A DNA stretch of 64,000 nucleotides, taken from Strigamia acuminata (taxonomy: Eukaryota > Arthropoda > Chilopoda > Geophilomorpha > Linotaeniidae). Position 1 is the first letter of the stretch. Each line of letters begins with the position of its first letter. A program made the position numbers and the translations under genes. The stretch is taken from the NCBI GenBank assembly GCA_949358305.1, contig OX442314.1, positions 7,009,087 through 7,073,086 on the forward strand. The letters run 5' to 3'. The notes below the pieces were generated by a model. That model was not told the DNA's origin. It ran no database searches and saw nothing but the letters and a program-made list of their open reading frames with translations. Positions 20,601 to 30,128 of this stretch are shown piece by piece.

Positions 20601-23600
20601 TTTGAAATTGATTTTTCACAACTACTTTTGAATGAAATAAAATGAAGTTATTCCAACTTTTCGTTAATTGCTCACACATAACATTCCCTTTACTGTGGGA
20701 TTTGCATCGAAATTCCATTTTTAAAGAACCTTTCTTTTACTTATCGCAAATAAAACATATTCAATCGTTTTTCTGATTAAACTTTAACACGTAAATTACG
20801 AACGAAATATATGATGACATTCCATTAACCTTTAGGAAAATTGACTAAATTCTTAATTTTTAGAGAAAAATAATGTATCTAGAATCTTTCCTTTTCCGAA
20901 TAAAATCTATGTTCAAAATAGAAGATAAATCTTGTGCAATTCTTAGTTTTTTCGAATGGAAAAATACAACTTTTCATCAGCGGTGATTTATTTGATTTTT
21001 CCGAAAGAAAAATAATTACTTTGAAACTTATTTTCTTCGTTTAAATCAGCTATCTGATTTTAAAGCTTCAATCCAATTAAAAAATATTCGCTCCGTAAAT
21101 ATTTCATGTGGCAAAGTTCATAGCCACAAATGGATTTGTTATTCCGGTTTTAAGAAATCATGTGGGAAAATGTCCGATTAGATTACTAAAAATATTCGTT
21201 GTTTTTCAAACAGCTAAATTTCATTTAGAAATTCTCAAAATTTGGGAGACCCAAATATCGTTGGAAACTTAAAACACTGTTAAATTTCCGAAAGGAAAGA
21301 TTGAATGAAATCCTTTTACTTTTCCGAGGGAAAGCGTTTATCGTGATTCGTAACTTTCAATGTAAAAAATACTATTCTACGTGGTCGGCAACTTCATTCG
21401 CCGCCATTTTATATTTTCTTAATTTCCATTGTCCCGAAGGAAAAAATGTACTTTTTGTGAAAATAGTTAATTCCTTCAAATAAAGGTAATATTCATTTCG
21501 ATTTGCAAATCTTTTCTGCGAAATGGAGTGTGTTGTTTTTCTCCAACAACTAAATTATCTTTGGTACCGATGGCAGTGGAAAAATTAGTTCGCGACACTT
21601 AAATAAATCTCTACGAACCTTCTGTAACATTTCTCCGCTGTCTTTTATCTGTTGTCCGCCATAATTTCCAAGCATTCGTTCGCACCTTGCGTTGAAGGTT
21701 TGAGTAGCTTCCCTGCTGCGTTTGATACGGAGATCGACGCGTATTGCTATGGCGCGTGGTCGCTGGCTATCGGTGTCGACGTACAGTTACAAGAAACTTA
21801 ATTTCTTGTAAATATTTCCAAATAGTTGCGGTGTTTTCTTCGTTTTAACTTTTCAGGTGGAAAGATAAATTCGTAAGAAGTCCGCCTTCTAAACTTGTAT
21901 GTTTTTAGCTTTTCGAAATAAAACAAACTTCGAAAAAAAATATCTGTATTCTTATTTCACTCGAAACTTTTTTGATTTCTTATTTAAAATACTTCGTATT
22001 CCTTAAATTGTCGAACGAAAATAGTAAAGAGAGTTCACTAAACGTTTCCATTTCGTCAGTTTAACTTTTCACATGAAAATATAAACTGAAAATCTATTTG
22101 TCTGTTTTAACTAAAATTTTTTAGTTAATATCGGATTCAAGATTCGCTTTTGCAATTCGATCGAATTAATTTGCAACCTATTTCAGTGATCGTGTGATAG
22201 GTCTATAACTTCCGAAATTCCTAGTTAAAGGACAGTTTTGGTGTTTCTCAAGAAAATAAACATGGTTTGAAACTGGTCTGTTTTTTAACTAAATCTTTTA
22301 GTTAAATATTTATCTCAAAATTCACTTTTACAATTCTATCGAATTTAATTGCAACCTAATCTCGGTGGGACCTCCACGTGTGAGATTAGGTGGTAGTCTT
22401 TGAAATCCCTAAAATCTTCAAACGAAAATAATGAAGGAAAATCTACTACGTATTTCTATTTCATCAGTTTAACTTCTTCACATGGAAATATAAACTGAAA
22501 ATTTAATCTGTCTATTTTTAACTTAAATCTTTTAGTTAAATATTTATCTCCAATATTCACTGTTGCAATTCAATCGAATTTAATTGCAACCTAATCTCGG
22601 TGGGACCTCCACGTGTGACGGTGACGACCACAACTCCCATTTAACAATGGTACCGGGAAGAGATCGCAATAAATAAACAGTGAATACAATACGAGATAAA
22701 TACAAGACAGTTTATTGTTGGTAAACAATAATATCAAGGCTAAATTATACATAGGACTAATGCCGACATTTGGCAAGTTAAATCAGCTATTAAACTATAC
22801 AAAGAATTGGCCAACTGGCCCTAGAATAATATCACTACGGGTCTGGAATATGGGAGCGGTTTCCCCATCGCTCGACCTGATTATAGATGTCATCTTAAGC
22901 CGGATGGCTGTGTCCTGGAGTCCGATACGGCTTCGCTGGTTTCCTTGGTTCGCTGTGTAAACTATCGCACGTCGATAAATCGAATGATCTGAGCATTGCG
23001 GTTGACTTTGTCTGCACCGCCACAACTTTGGGAGGATATTGGTGTAAGTAAATGTATTCATTTACTTATCAATATTCCACTTATGAATTATATTTAATTC
23101 ATATCGTTGTGAATTCTTATTTAGATATTTCGGGAATAAGTTGTCGTCAACTTATCGGTTATATTGAGTTCAATATGAGATTAAGTCTTCTGACTTGATT
23201 TTGGTCCAACTGGTTGTCGAGTTTAAGTTTTGCTGTTATAAATAAAATGAAGATTAAGCTTCCCGTCGCAACACACAATTGCCATCGATTAGAATATACG
23301 CCTTGCCATGCAGAACGGTATCAAGCGTCCCCGGCGTCGCAGCACGGTCGTCCATCGAGTGGTTGACGGTACCACGTACACAGGGGTCGATAGCTCGCGG
23401 CTCCGCACAGCAGTTTTATCTCTCGCGGTACTAATAATAGACCGACTGCTTTGGCATCGAATACCATGAGAATCAGCTTGCCAAACACTTGGTGCTACTC
23501 GTGGTTACTGTAAAACAGACTGCTTTGGCACCATCAGGTGAAGGAACCGATTCTCAACAATACCGATGCTACTCGTGGTAACGGAATACGTTCATACCGA

Positions 23601-26593
23601 AAAAGACAACTTGGTCCTGTCCGGAGGATACTGAATTGCACAACGGCGGGTTCTCCTTCGGCGTCGCAACCGTAGACTGTAACATTTATGCAACATAATA
23701 ATCCCAGCACTTCGACTTCAATTGCCGGCGGTGGCATGATTCTGTAGAATCATGCAACGGTTCTTTGCGAATAAATCAACAAAGAACCAAAAGGTTTTTT
23801 ACGTGAACAACGAATCATATTTCTTAAGTAACAATACCAAACAGAAAATAATCAAACAGAGCTGCGGAATGGCCGATTGTTTGGGTTTATATAACCTGAC
23901 TGGATTAAGGATTAATCCAGTCATCCAATTGGAACATGGGTTCCACGAATCCCTCCAATCCCGTATCACCGGAAGTGGATACGGAGGAGCATTAGGCTAA
24001 TTCTCACCACAACCGGAACTGGATACCCAGGGCCGGAAATGGATCCACCAATCAGATCGATCGGTTGATCGATTGATCACCAAATGTTCTATCCCGCAGA
24101 AAATGGAAGTTATAATGTATTTAACATCAAAAGACATTAATATATCTTTATATTAATGTTCACAAAGCTTCGTTTCGTTCTAGTAAATATAGTTTTATAT
24201 TTATTTACATGTTTTATATTCATATCTTGAATTTACCGCTAAATCGTGATCGCGCCATCTGGCGACAACATTGCGCATTGACAAATGCGGTTTTAGTAGA
24301 CGAATCATCGTGATTTGGTCGTGATATCTTGATATCATGTAGGAATGTTATTAATACTAATTAATACATCATCTTTTATCATGGAAACCTCATAAATAGC
24401 TTTATTTAGGAATTATATCCGTTTTACACAGAATACTGTAAAAATACCGTCATAATGACACAACAGCGCTTTTCTATAGAAAATAGGCATTTATAGCCAT
24501 TAAAAACCGTCACACATAAAACATTTATTGTTTGGTTTTGGTTTGAGGAATATGACTGAATATAGTTACATCTTTCCCAGTCCCAACAGGGCTAACACGA
24601 ATCCTTTTGTTGATATTAAGCGATTTCCAGATGTTTTGCAATGACGATTTATTGTTGAACAATTGCCAGGGTGATATGTTGCCACAAGTTTTATTGGGTT
24701 GTTTAAGTAAGTCCAACCGGGCTTCGCGAATTCCTTCATTTCTTTTTTCACCACAAACTGTGACAGAAGGAAATTCGGTGTAGCGTCGTTGACTTATTCG
24801 AACGATTGTTGTGCTCGGTTCATCGAGGTAGTAATTGGCACGAATGTGCAGGCAATACAAAGTAAATCCTGCAACAACTAATACGAATATTAACTTCCGC
24901 TTTTGTAAAACTGTATATATTTTGATTTGCTCTTCAGTTTCATCGATCTTTTTTTTGCACATTTCATACAGACGCCTAATCTTATTGACGGATCTTTTTT
25001 GGCGAATGTTTGATGCAACATAATATAAATACCAAATGATGTCAGGTAATGAGATTACGGATAGTCCAAGAAACAGGCCCAGGTTTCCTCCTAAATCTGA
25101 CAGTAAGGCAATAACATCATAAGTGTACCGTTCTTCGTAAACAGTGACCTTCTCATTAGTTATTGCTAATGATACAGTCATCGTTTTATTATTATTAGCT
25201 ATGCCTAAATCAGAAGATGGTGTAAAAGTTATATGTTGACAAGGACGTTGACATCCGCAATGAGCAATTGGTTCTGCAAATTTAACCAAGCTTCTAACAC
25301 CAGAATATATCTGAGCTGTATCATTTGCTGATTTGCAAAGTGGCAAATCTAACTTCATGAACGGAAATCTTGAATAGAATATATATAATTAGCTGTTTAA
25401 ATGTGATACCATACAAGAAGCATTATCATCACATGTTCTTACCTGCATTTTCGCTTTTTAAATTCGTTAAGTAAGCAATTCCGATAGCATTCTCTGTATT
25501 CGTCTTCGTTAGAGCATGTACTGATCGGTGAATTATGCAATATAAACTACAATGGAAATCATTGAAATCAGCCCAGGAATTTCAAGTTTTTAGGTGAAAC
25601 TTTACTTTGTTACAACTAAAATTTATTTTAATTGTTGAACCAGGATACATCCGTGATACAAGATAGTGATTTCCAACATTATTGAATGTCAGGTAAATCT
25701 AAGGGCAAAAAGGGAAAAATTAATAATACAATTGCTATTGTACTTTAATCAGGTTACCTGATAATAAGGCTTATTGCATATCGATTCGTAATTTTTTTTT
25801 AAATTCACTGTGAGCAACTTTCCGACAAATGATTTGCTAGAAGCTTCAGCTGTGTCAATGAATAATTTTAGTGTAACAATGTAGGTAGTGAAAAATTCTT
25901 GTTTGTACTAGTAGTAGTTACCAAATCGAAATGCTGTGCATATTCCAAATCCACTGTCAGTTTCCGTCTGAACAACAGTTGTATTCGAATATCCCTACAC
26001 AAATATAGCTTAAATTGTGATTTTTAACTGAATTTCTCTTTTGTTTTTTTATTTTTAGTTTTTACTTTTATTTTTACACTGTCGATGTCGTCAGTATTGT
26101 TAGTTGCTTTCCAAAGTGTATCCATGTCGTAAGTTGGGTTTTCAAAAATCATTAGTTTTTCAAGCATATAATGGCATGTTTGTTTATTTGTTATAAGAGT
26201 TTCTTCCAAAAGCTTATTCATTTTCTTTGTATCTGAACTACAAATCATTAAGTCTGGTACAGCAACATTTTCTGATCTACTCGTTACGTCAACAGTGCTA
26301 GGATAACTGAAGTAATGCATTACTCTATCGTATGTCTGATAAGTGAGCATGCATGTGCAAAAGAGAAGCAAAATTAGCCAAAGTGTATGACGTCCGCTCC
26401 AATGTTTTCTACTGTTTACGAAATCATCCAGACCAATTAAACTGCAGTTTGGTTTATTGGCCTCATCTTTCATCATAAGTTGAATTGCAGAACGTAGTTT
26501 GCTTAATCTTAGCATATTTCTTCTCAATAAGTGATTTCCCTGCAGTTCCTGTATTTGGGGCCAGACCTGATCTGAGTTCAGACTTTCAATCAA
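14486..26593 (-). CDS. DEG/ENaC channel gene with two fused channel modules (spliced)
   Basis: The gene encodes a sodium-channel family membrane protein. Exons consistent in phase, in transcription order, are 26078-26593, 25922-25994, 25758-25849, 25606-25698, 25443-25546, 24570-25368, 15135-15192 and 14889-14974, probably followed by 14486 to about 14617. Module 1 has TM1, a G-x-C block, a cysteine-rich domain, an HCGCQRPC motif and TM2 with GLFLGLS, which fits the selectivity-filter region. Module 2 starts in the same exon with a new TM1 (LIFVLVVAGFTLYCL) and continues with its own G-x-C block. Introns of the first module are 59-83 nt. The intron after 24570 holds element C. The 3' end, including TM2 of module 2, was not found. 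The first codon in the frame is TTG, so the true start may be a later ATG or an upstream exon. Confidence 0.8.
14889..14974 (-). CDS. DEG/ENaC exon of module 2 extracellular domain
   Basis: 86 nt with acceptor CTGTCTTACAG and donor GTGTGT. Phase fits the previous exon. It encodes NTTKLFIRFRRYLSPPEAC, matching the spacing of the module 1 exon at 25758-25849. Confidence 0.65.
15135..15192 (-). CDS. DEG/ENaC exon: G-x-C block of module 2, across element C
   Basis: 58 nt encoding SLISLPFGNCSQIRN. The acceptor TTTACAG lies within 11 nt of the right side of the insertion, and one copy of the CATA duplication is part of it. Joining this exon to 24570-25368 keeps phase 0. The donor is GTAATA at 15129-15134. 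Confidence 0.75.
15204..17104 (-). repeat. Element C 3' LTR
   Basis: 1,901 bp. A purine tract in sense (TTAAGGGGGATG) follows on the inner side at 17105-17116, as expected of a polypurine tract. Confidence 0.92.
17105..17688 (-). other. Element C 3' untranslated region
   Basis: AT-rich, no reading frame of note. It is very similar over its whole length to 62951-63540 in element F, which marks both as one lineage. Confidence 0.8.
17689..19194 (-). CDS. Element C gag-like protein
   Basis: 501 codons. The likely working start is the internal ATG of MAQKPLKMVD at about residue 41, since the preceding part overlaps leader-like sequence. The middle is rich in N, S, T, K and R (nucleic-acid binding character). 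One CCHC zinc knuckle (CFHCKQPGHTKQDC) lies in the C-terminal quarter. A short predicted helix follows (EVLEQRFTEMENRITAVINK). No protease or polymerase motif is present. Role inferred: capsid/nucleocapsid protein of a non-autonomous retroelement. A family name cannot be given. Confidence 0.8.
   Translation of the reverse strand: MLKVKFRSVSCEKCIISSFKGRIFVFFIIKELKSSDSEFSMAQKPLKMVDLEGINKRTNLNLSYVPLGDQTEKIPDHFTLYCNRHGLDKTKFKNIIEASDYVKARNWRDRTQSQSSHQDPVRNPQTSSRNLVNQDFHTMFQTSSRGSNLEKFKPPNSVDKGEENYKPNNSRPESSLTNQSVVQNKLKLVYNRDQLISVRYANPAEAQRYVASLNLSINLPLSKELGTVNKSFGPPISTQKKDVRAVNKRLLSPNPCDGFTTSFSNPTKKKSSLHTPNKRLQSNNLQQRARSPITNSCLRTNDLSTKKSPQPRQFYLTPISNRKRFKQTLFPLEKYYQHDTSTKTIVSTTQIRGPFDGTSQEKNTFITKPKVEKVLLSRFNTSSTSNETNKYKYGETGLHHSVPEATNSQEATFTYVRKCFHCKQPGHTKQDCPTWSKRKFNDQRKNFDYSNVSKDSFKRPRQNWVTTEVLEQRFTEMENRITAVINKSMSDLFEKLSQHKM
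19195..22593 (-). other. Long noncoding leader of element C with recurrent hairpin motif
   Basis: 3.4 kb of AT-rich sequence without a credible gene. A short inverted motif of the type CTTTTC-N4-GAAAAG or close variants recurs roughly every 60-120 bases. Clear cases are 20390-20405, 21319-21334, 21849-21864 and 22065-22080. The last part consists of about 235-bp tandem units that include the primer site. Confidence 0.75.
22359..22376 (-). promoter_or_regulatory. Second copy of the tRNA-Gln primer site
   Basis: The same 18 bases as 22594-22611, displaced by 235 bp, and again followed by CGTGTGA, as if an LTR edge had been copied too. It lies in a tandemly repeated leader unit. A third, decayed copy is near 22172-22202. 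Confidence 0.85.
22594..22611 (-). promoter_or_regulatory. Primer-binding site of element C (tRNA-Gln)
   Basis: Plus strand ATCTCGGTGGGACCTCCA, the 3' end of an animal tRNA-Gln including CCA. Spacer CG to the LTR. Confidence 0.85.
22614..24514 (-). repeat. Element C 5' LTR
   Basis: 1,901 bp copy of 15204-17104. The tRNA-Gln primer site lies two bases inside it. Confidence 0.92.
24570..25368 (-). CDS. DEG/ENaC fusion exon: TM2 of module 1 and TM1 of module 2
   Basis: A 799-nt exon, open throughout. In order it has PLCKSANDTAQIY, HCGCQRPCQH, YDVIALLSDLGGNLGLFLGL (TM2 and pore region), and a cytoplasmic linker of about 40 residues rich in K, R and E (about SVNKIRRLYEMCKKKIDETE). A new TM1 (LIFVLVVAGFTLYCL) follows, then YYLDEPSTTIVRIS and FPSVTVCG. 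Both halves are canonical, so the order is reversed relative to a single subunit, as expected at the junction of two fused subunits. The donor GTAACT starts 51 nt before element C. If unspliced, the frame stops at TAA about 5 nt before the inserted LTR. Confidence 0.9.
25443..25546 (-). CDS. DEG/ENaC exon: cysteine-rich part of module 1
   Basis: Encodes TCSNEDEYRECYRNC, fitting the family C-x7-C-x3-C arrangement. 104 nt, phase 0 to 2, with donor GTAAGA. It joins in frame to FPFMKLDLPLC in the next exon. Confidence 0.8.
25606..25698 (-). CDS. DEG/ENaC exon of module 1 extracellular domain
   Basis: 93 nt, phase 0 on both sides, encoding YLTFNNVG and SRMYPGSTIKINF. The P-G-x-x-x-x-I pattern is typical of the family palm strands. 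Confidence 0.75.
25758..25849 (-). CDS. DEG/ENaC exon of module 1 extracellular domain
   Basis: Encodes KLLTVNLKKNYESIC near its centre. 92 nt with GT-AG borders, phase 1 to 0. The parallel exon of module 2 (14889-14974) has KLFIRFRRYLSPPEAC, supporting both assignments. Confidence 0.75.
25922..25994 (-). CDS. DEG/ENaC exon: G-x-C block of module 1
   Basis: Encodes TDSGFGICTAFRF, matching the family T-x-x-G-x-C-x-x-F block. It has acceptor AG at 25995-25996 and donor GTAACT. 73 nt, phase 0 to 1. Confidence 0.8.
26078..26593 (-). CDS. DEG/ENaC exon: N-terminus and TM1 of module 1
   Basis: Contains LIGLDDFVNSRKHW just before a hydrophobic segment (TLWLILLLFCTCMLTY), then YFSYPSTVDV and VAVPDLMIC, the usual post-TM1 pattern. 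The donor GTAAAA begins at 26077. The left end is phase 0. The right end is uncertain. A homologous copy at 27785-28003 begins in the same area. Confidence 0.8.
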
Positions 26594-27039
26594 CAGTTAT
26601 CAGCTGATGTTTGGACAAATTGTTTTTCAAAACTATATGGCAGCTTGTCTGTTTGGTGTCGTATCCTTGAGCAAACAAGGCAACTAAGCTCTTTATTTAC
26701 CATTATATTTAGAATTGATCCGTGTTTTTATTCCCTAGCAACACCGCATGTAAAACTCATAAAATTATCCAAGCAACAACAATATTGATATACCGTAACA
26801 TTCCATTGATTTAGAAAGTAGTAGTTTACAGTAAGTGTTGGATCTAACCTGATTAAAACCTTATACAGTATGTCCCTCCTCTTGTGTATAGGCACTCAAG
26901 TTAGAACAGGACCCAAATAAAATTGGCATGACATGTTTTGAATTGAAAGAATGGGTGCTGAAAACGGATCTCTTTATTGTACAGTATTCTCTCCGTTTCA
27001 TCAGACAAATGCTTTCCAGAGACAACAATATAACGGTTA
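26594..27039. other. Intergenic stretch upstream of the channel gene
   Basis: Nothing recognised. It should contain the promoter or 5' exons of the channel gene, but no core element was convincing. Confidence 0.4.
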
Positions 27040-27400
27040 TGTAACCGCTGGGCCACTTAAGGGTGACCAGTATCACTGCCACACGCCGTCCTGTGGCCCT
27101 AAGGTCATCCCTCTTCGCGGAGTGGTATGACTCTGCACAGGGAAGGAGTGGTGAGGAAAGAGAGTGAGAGAGAAGAGCGCTGGGTATCAACTGAGACAGG
27201 TGTATGTGAAGTAAGGTCCTAAAGCCAGCAAGGGCAGTCGTGCCCTGTGCTGACTCTGCTCTCCTCCCCATTCACGACTGTGACGCTCAGTAGTGTGATG
27301 TTGGATCCACTACAGACTCCATGAGTGGTTGCATGGGCCGAACAGATGAGTACGGCAGAAGTTATATCCAACTCGGAAATCCACTACCAGCCTCTCAACG
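27040..27400. repeat. Dispersed repeat copy
   Basis: Shares GATGTTGGATCCACTACA, a CTCCATGAG segment and ACATGGGCCGAA-like blocks with 49140-49400, in the same order. It has no coding region. Confidence 0.65.
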
Positions 27401-27784
27401 AGACTGGGCAAATTTTCACACATGATGCAGTTATTGCTGTGTAAACACAAAGCAAAATGATGAATATAGAGACGATTAATTAAAACATTACATTTCTAGA
27501 AAATTCTTATTTATGTTATGTTGACTTGACTACTTCTCATAAGCAAACTTGAATCTATTGAATCAGGTGGATAGAAGTGTTTTGTGTGCGTGTGTGGCAG
27601 TGCAGTTACAGTATACTACCAGAAATGACAAAAAAGGATTTTCTTTCAATAATAAAATTAATTTCAATTGTTCCCTAAGAGGGCGGTCAAGTGGATATTT
27701 TTTATATTTTTCATAAATGAATCAATCATCTTTATAGAAGAGTTACCATGGGACATAAGACATTACAGTATACAGAATTAAAGA

Positions 27785-28003
27785 GCCAAGTCTGAACCCA
27801 GCCTTGGTCTGGCCCCAAATACGGAAACTATAGAAGTACTGTATAATGCAGAAAAATAACTTGATGGGAAAAAATATGCAAAGATTAAGAAAACTACGTA
27901 CAAAAATTTAACTCGTGATAAAAGAAGGCGCCAACAAACCGAACTACAGTTTAATTGGTCTGGATGATTTTGTAAACAGTAGAAAACATTGGAGCAGACG
28001 GCA
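27785..28003 (+). pseudogene. Reversed fragment of the channel gene first exon
   Basis: The plus strand encodes NKPNYSLIGLDDFVNSRKHW and, upstream, AGTCTGAAC ... TGGTCTGGCCCCAAATAC, matching the minus-strand exon 26078-26593. Similarity ends abruptly just before TM1, where unrelated sequence begins. The upstream part contains indels. It is a head-to-head partial duplicate, not functional as seen. Confidence 0.8.
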
Positions 28004-29289
28004 CAACGGGTGTAATATGTCGGCGATCTTTTCCTTGGTCTTGGTGGAAGTGGCCATTTTTCGAGCCTGTTCCGCTAAGAAATTGAACCTTTTTTGCTTC
28101 ATCACGAGCGGCTGCTGCATTTGTTGATGCCAGCTGCCTCTTATGCTATATTGTCTTAATGACCTCCTCGAGATCGTGTTGTGACCTTAAGCCACTCGCA
28201 TCAACCTCCACGCCCTAAAAAATAAAAATTAGCACCTGAAAGTTTCACGACACTCACAAGCCGACAGCCCAAAGTTAGCAGTAAAGAATGCCTGTCCCAT
28301 CCTTCGCGATTAGAATCTATTCACTCTCAAACCAAGTAGAAAGAAAAACGTATATCCAAGTTTCATAGTATTTTTACTCGCGCCCCACAGCGACGAATGC
28401 TACACGTAACGTTTTCTGTTTCACTGGCATTGCACCAGTTTTAACACCTGCCGGAAACGTCAAAAGCATTGTTCAGGATTCCCCGGTATTGCCTAGCTTT
28501 AGCACCATCATCACACCCGAACAACCACCATGATCGCGATAATCATGATGAGACAAAATAATTTAAGCCATACTGAAGGTTGTCCAGCGCAAGCCTGAAT
28601 GCGTTAGGTCCACACCCTCTCAGACTCAGACATAACTCAATTCGGATATGAAAATAGAGTAGCGATAGGATAATAGATAGGAAAATGCGTGTTTTGTGTT
28701 TCACAAGTTGGGAAAAAAGTTCCACACAAAACACTGAAAATAAAGATGAAAAAGGTGTTGGGCTGGATTCACGGTCTCTTTTCAAAGCCGTTAGTTACCC
28801 AATCCGCGTCTGCAGACATTCCATGTGCGGTTTAAAAGCAAACACCGTTAGGGATGTCACCAAAGCGGTCCCCACTAATAGGTTGCCCTCCCTGCTATTC
28901 GAGACCCAATTTCCACAGCAAGGTAGTGAAATTGACCAAATTGTACCATAAGTGGCCACAGAGACACAAAAAAGCCAAAATCATGCCAGGCTGCTTCCAC
29001 CAGTGCTCGGAACAGGCTTTGTAGTCACATTGTGTGGCCAATCTCATCTCTGCACACCAGTCGAGAGTCCATGTGCCTGCAGTCTACAAAGCATTCTCCA
29101 ATGTGCCATGCCCAATGATATCACATAAGGTGCTCACAAAAATATTATCACGGTGTTAAAATTTACCCAATTGTTGTGTTGGCAATGATAATGACGAGAA
29201 ATTACAATGAAATCATGTTTATCATTAAATAATATTTCTATTTACACTGCTATGCAGTAATATTTTACTGAAATATTGAAATTTCTAAC
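28004..29289. other. Unassigned region
   Basis: No convincing gene. A minus-strand segment near 28020-28215 can be read as AAAARDEAKKVQFL in one frame and MATSTKTKEKIADIL in another, possibly a decayed exon. It is not recognised. Confidence 0.3.
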
Positions 29290-29686
29290 ATTTGTAGATT
29301 TTTTACTTTTTTTACTTGCACAAAATTATTATCACTTTTTGTGAAAATTGCAGATTTATACATTTTTAATACCCTGTGATACCTCCCTTATGTTCAATTA
29401 GCCTATAAATTCAATCTTTCATCCCATCAATTAGTTTTGGAAGAACCATTTGATCAGTTTTTTCCCACCAATGTTGCCTTGAATACATGGATGGGAGCAT
29501 TACCTATTGAAAGATGGCCTTTTGTCCAGCAATTCTTATCATCCAGGGCTTTAAATGGGAATTAAACATATCTTAATACGTATCGGAATACATCCTACCA
29601 GGAATAAAGGCAAGGGTGGTTTTTCTCTTACAGCAAAATGCACCCCAAAACTTAACATTTCCACCACCTCCAAAGGGGGCGCTGTA
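29290..29686 (-). pseudogene. Tc1/mariner transposase, C-terminal fragment
   Basis: Minus-strand translation gives a glycine-rich start, VWGAF-like and KTTLAFIPGRMYSDTY blocks, then LKPW and a FQQ-NAPIH-like block around the second catalytic D, with stops and shifts between. It is truncated at 29686 by the RING-bearing element. Confidence 0.7.
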
Positions 29687-30128
29687 CTGGGAGCAACATG
29701 CTTAAGGGCAACATTGCTCTTCGTTATGTTAAAAAAATGTCTAAGGGCAACATTGCTCTTCGTCATGTTAAAAAAATGTCTAAAGGCAACATTGCTCTTC
29801 GTCATGTAAATGTAATGACTAAGAGCAACACCAGACATTTTTGCGTGTTGCCTTTAGGCATGTTAAATATGTTGCTATTAGTCATGCAAATATAATGACT
29901 AAGAGCAACACCATAAATTTTTGCATGTTGCCCTTAGGCATGTTAAATATGTTGCTTTTCGTCATGTAAATACAATGACCAAGAGCAACACCAGAAGTTT
30001 TTGCGTGTTGCTCTTAGGCATGTTAAATATGTTGCCATTAGTCATGTAAATATAATGACCAAGAGCAACACCATAAATATTTTTTTTTGGTTTTTAATGT
30101 TTTAATTTTCTTGAATAACTGGGGAACT

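Larger units (their letters stand above)
15204..24514 (-). mobile_element. Element C: LTR retrotransposon with gag only, inside a channel-gene intron
   Basis: Two 1,901-bp LTRs, apparently identical, with perfect ends TGTGACGG ... CCGTCACA. They are flanked by the 4-bp duplication CATA (15200-15203 and 24515-24518). The internal part is about 5.5 kb: a 3.4-kb noncoding leader, a gag-like gene and a 3' region. No reverse transcriptase, protease or integrase motif was found in any frame, so the element must be moved by enzymes of another element. It is in the same orientation as the channel gene it occupies. Confidence 0.92.

Noticed and set aside
24525-25358. Fused channel modules as a frame fusion by misassembly
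   Set aside because: Both modules lie within one continuous frame with exons in phase on both sides, and the linker is unique sequence. It still needs read support.
27600-27790. Promoter of the channel gene
   Set aside because: No convincing core promoter elements, and the 5' end of the gene is not defined.
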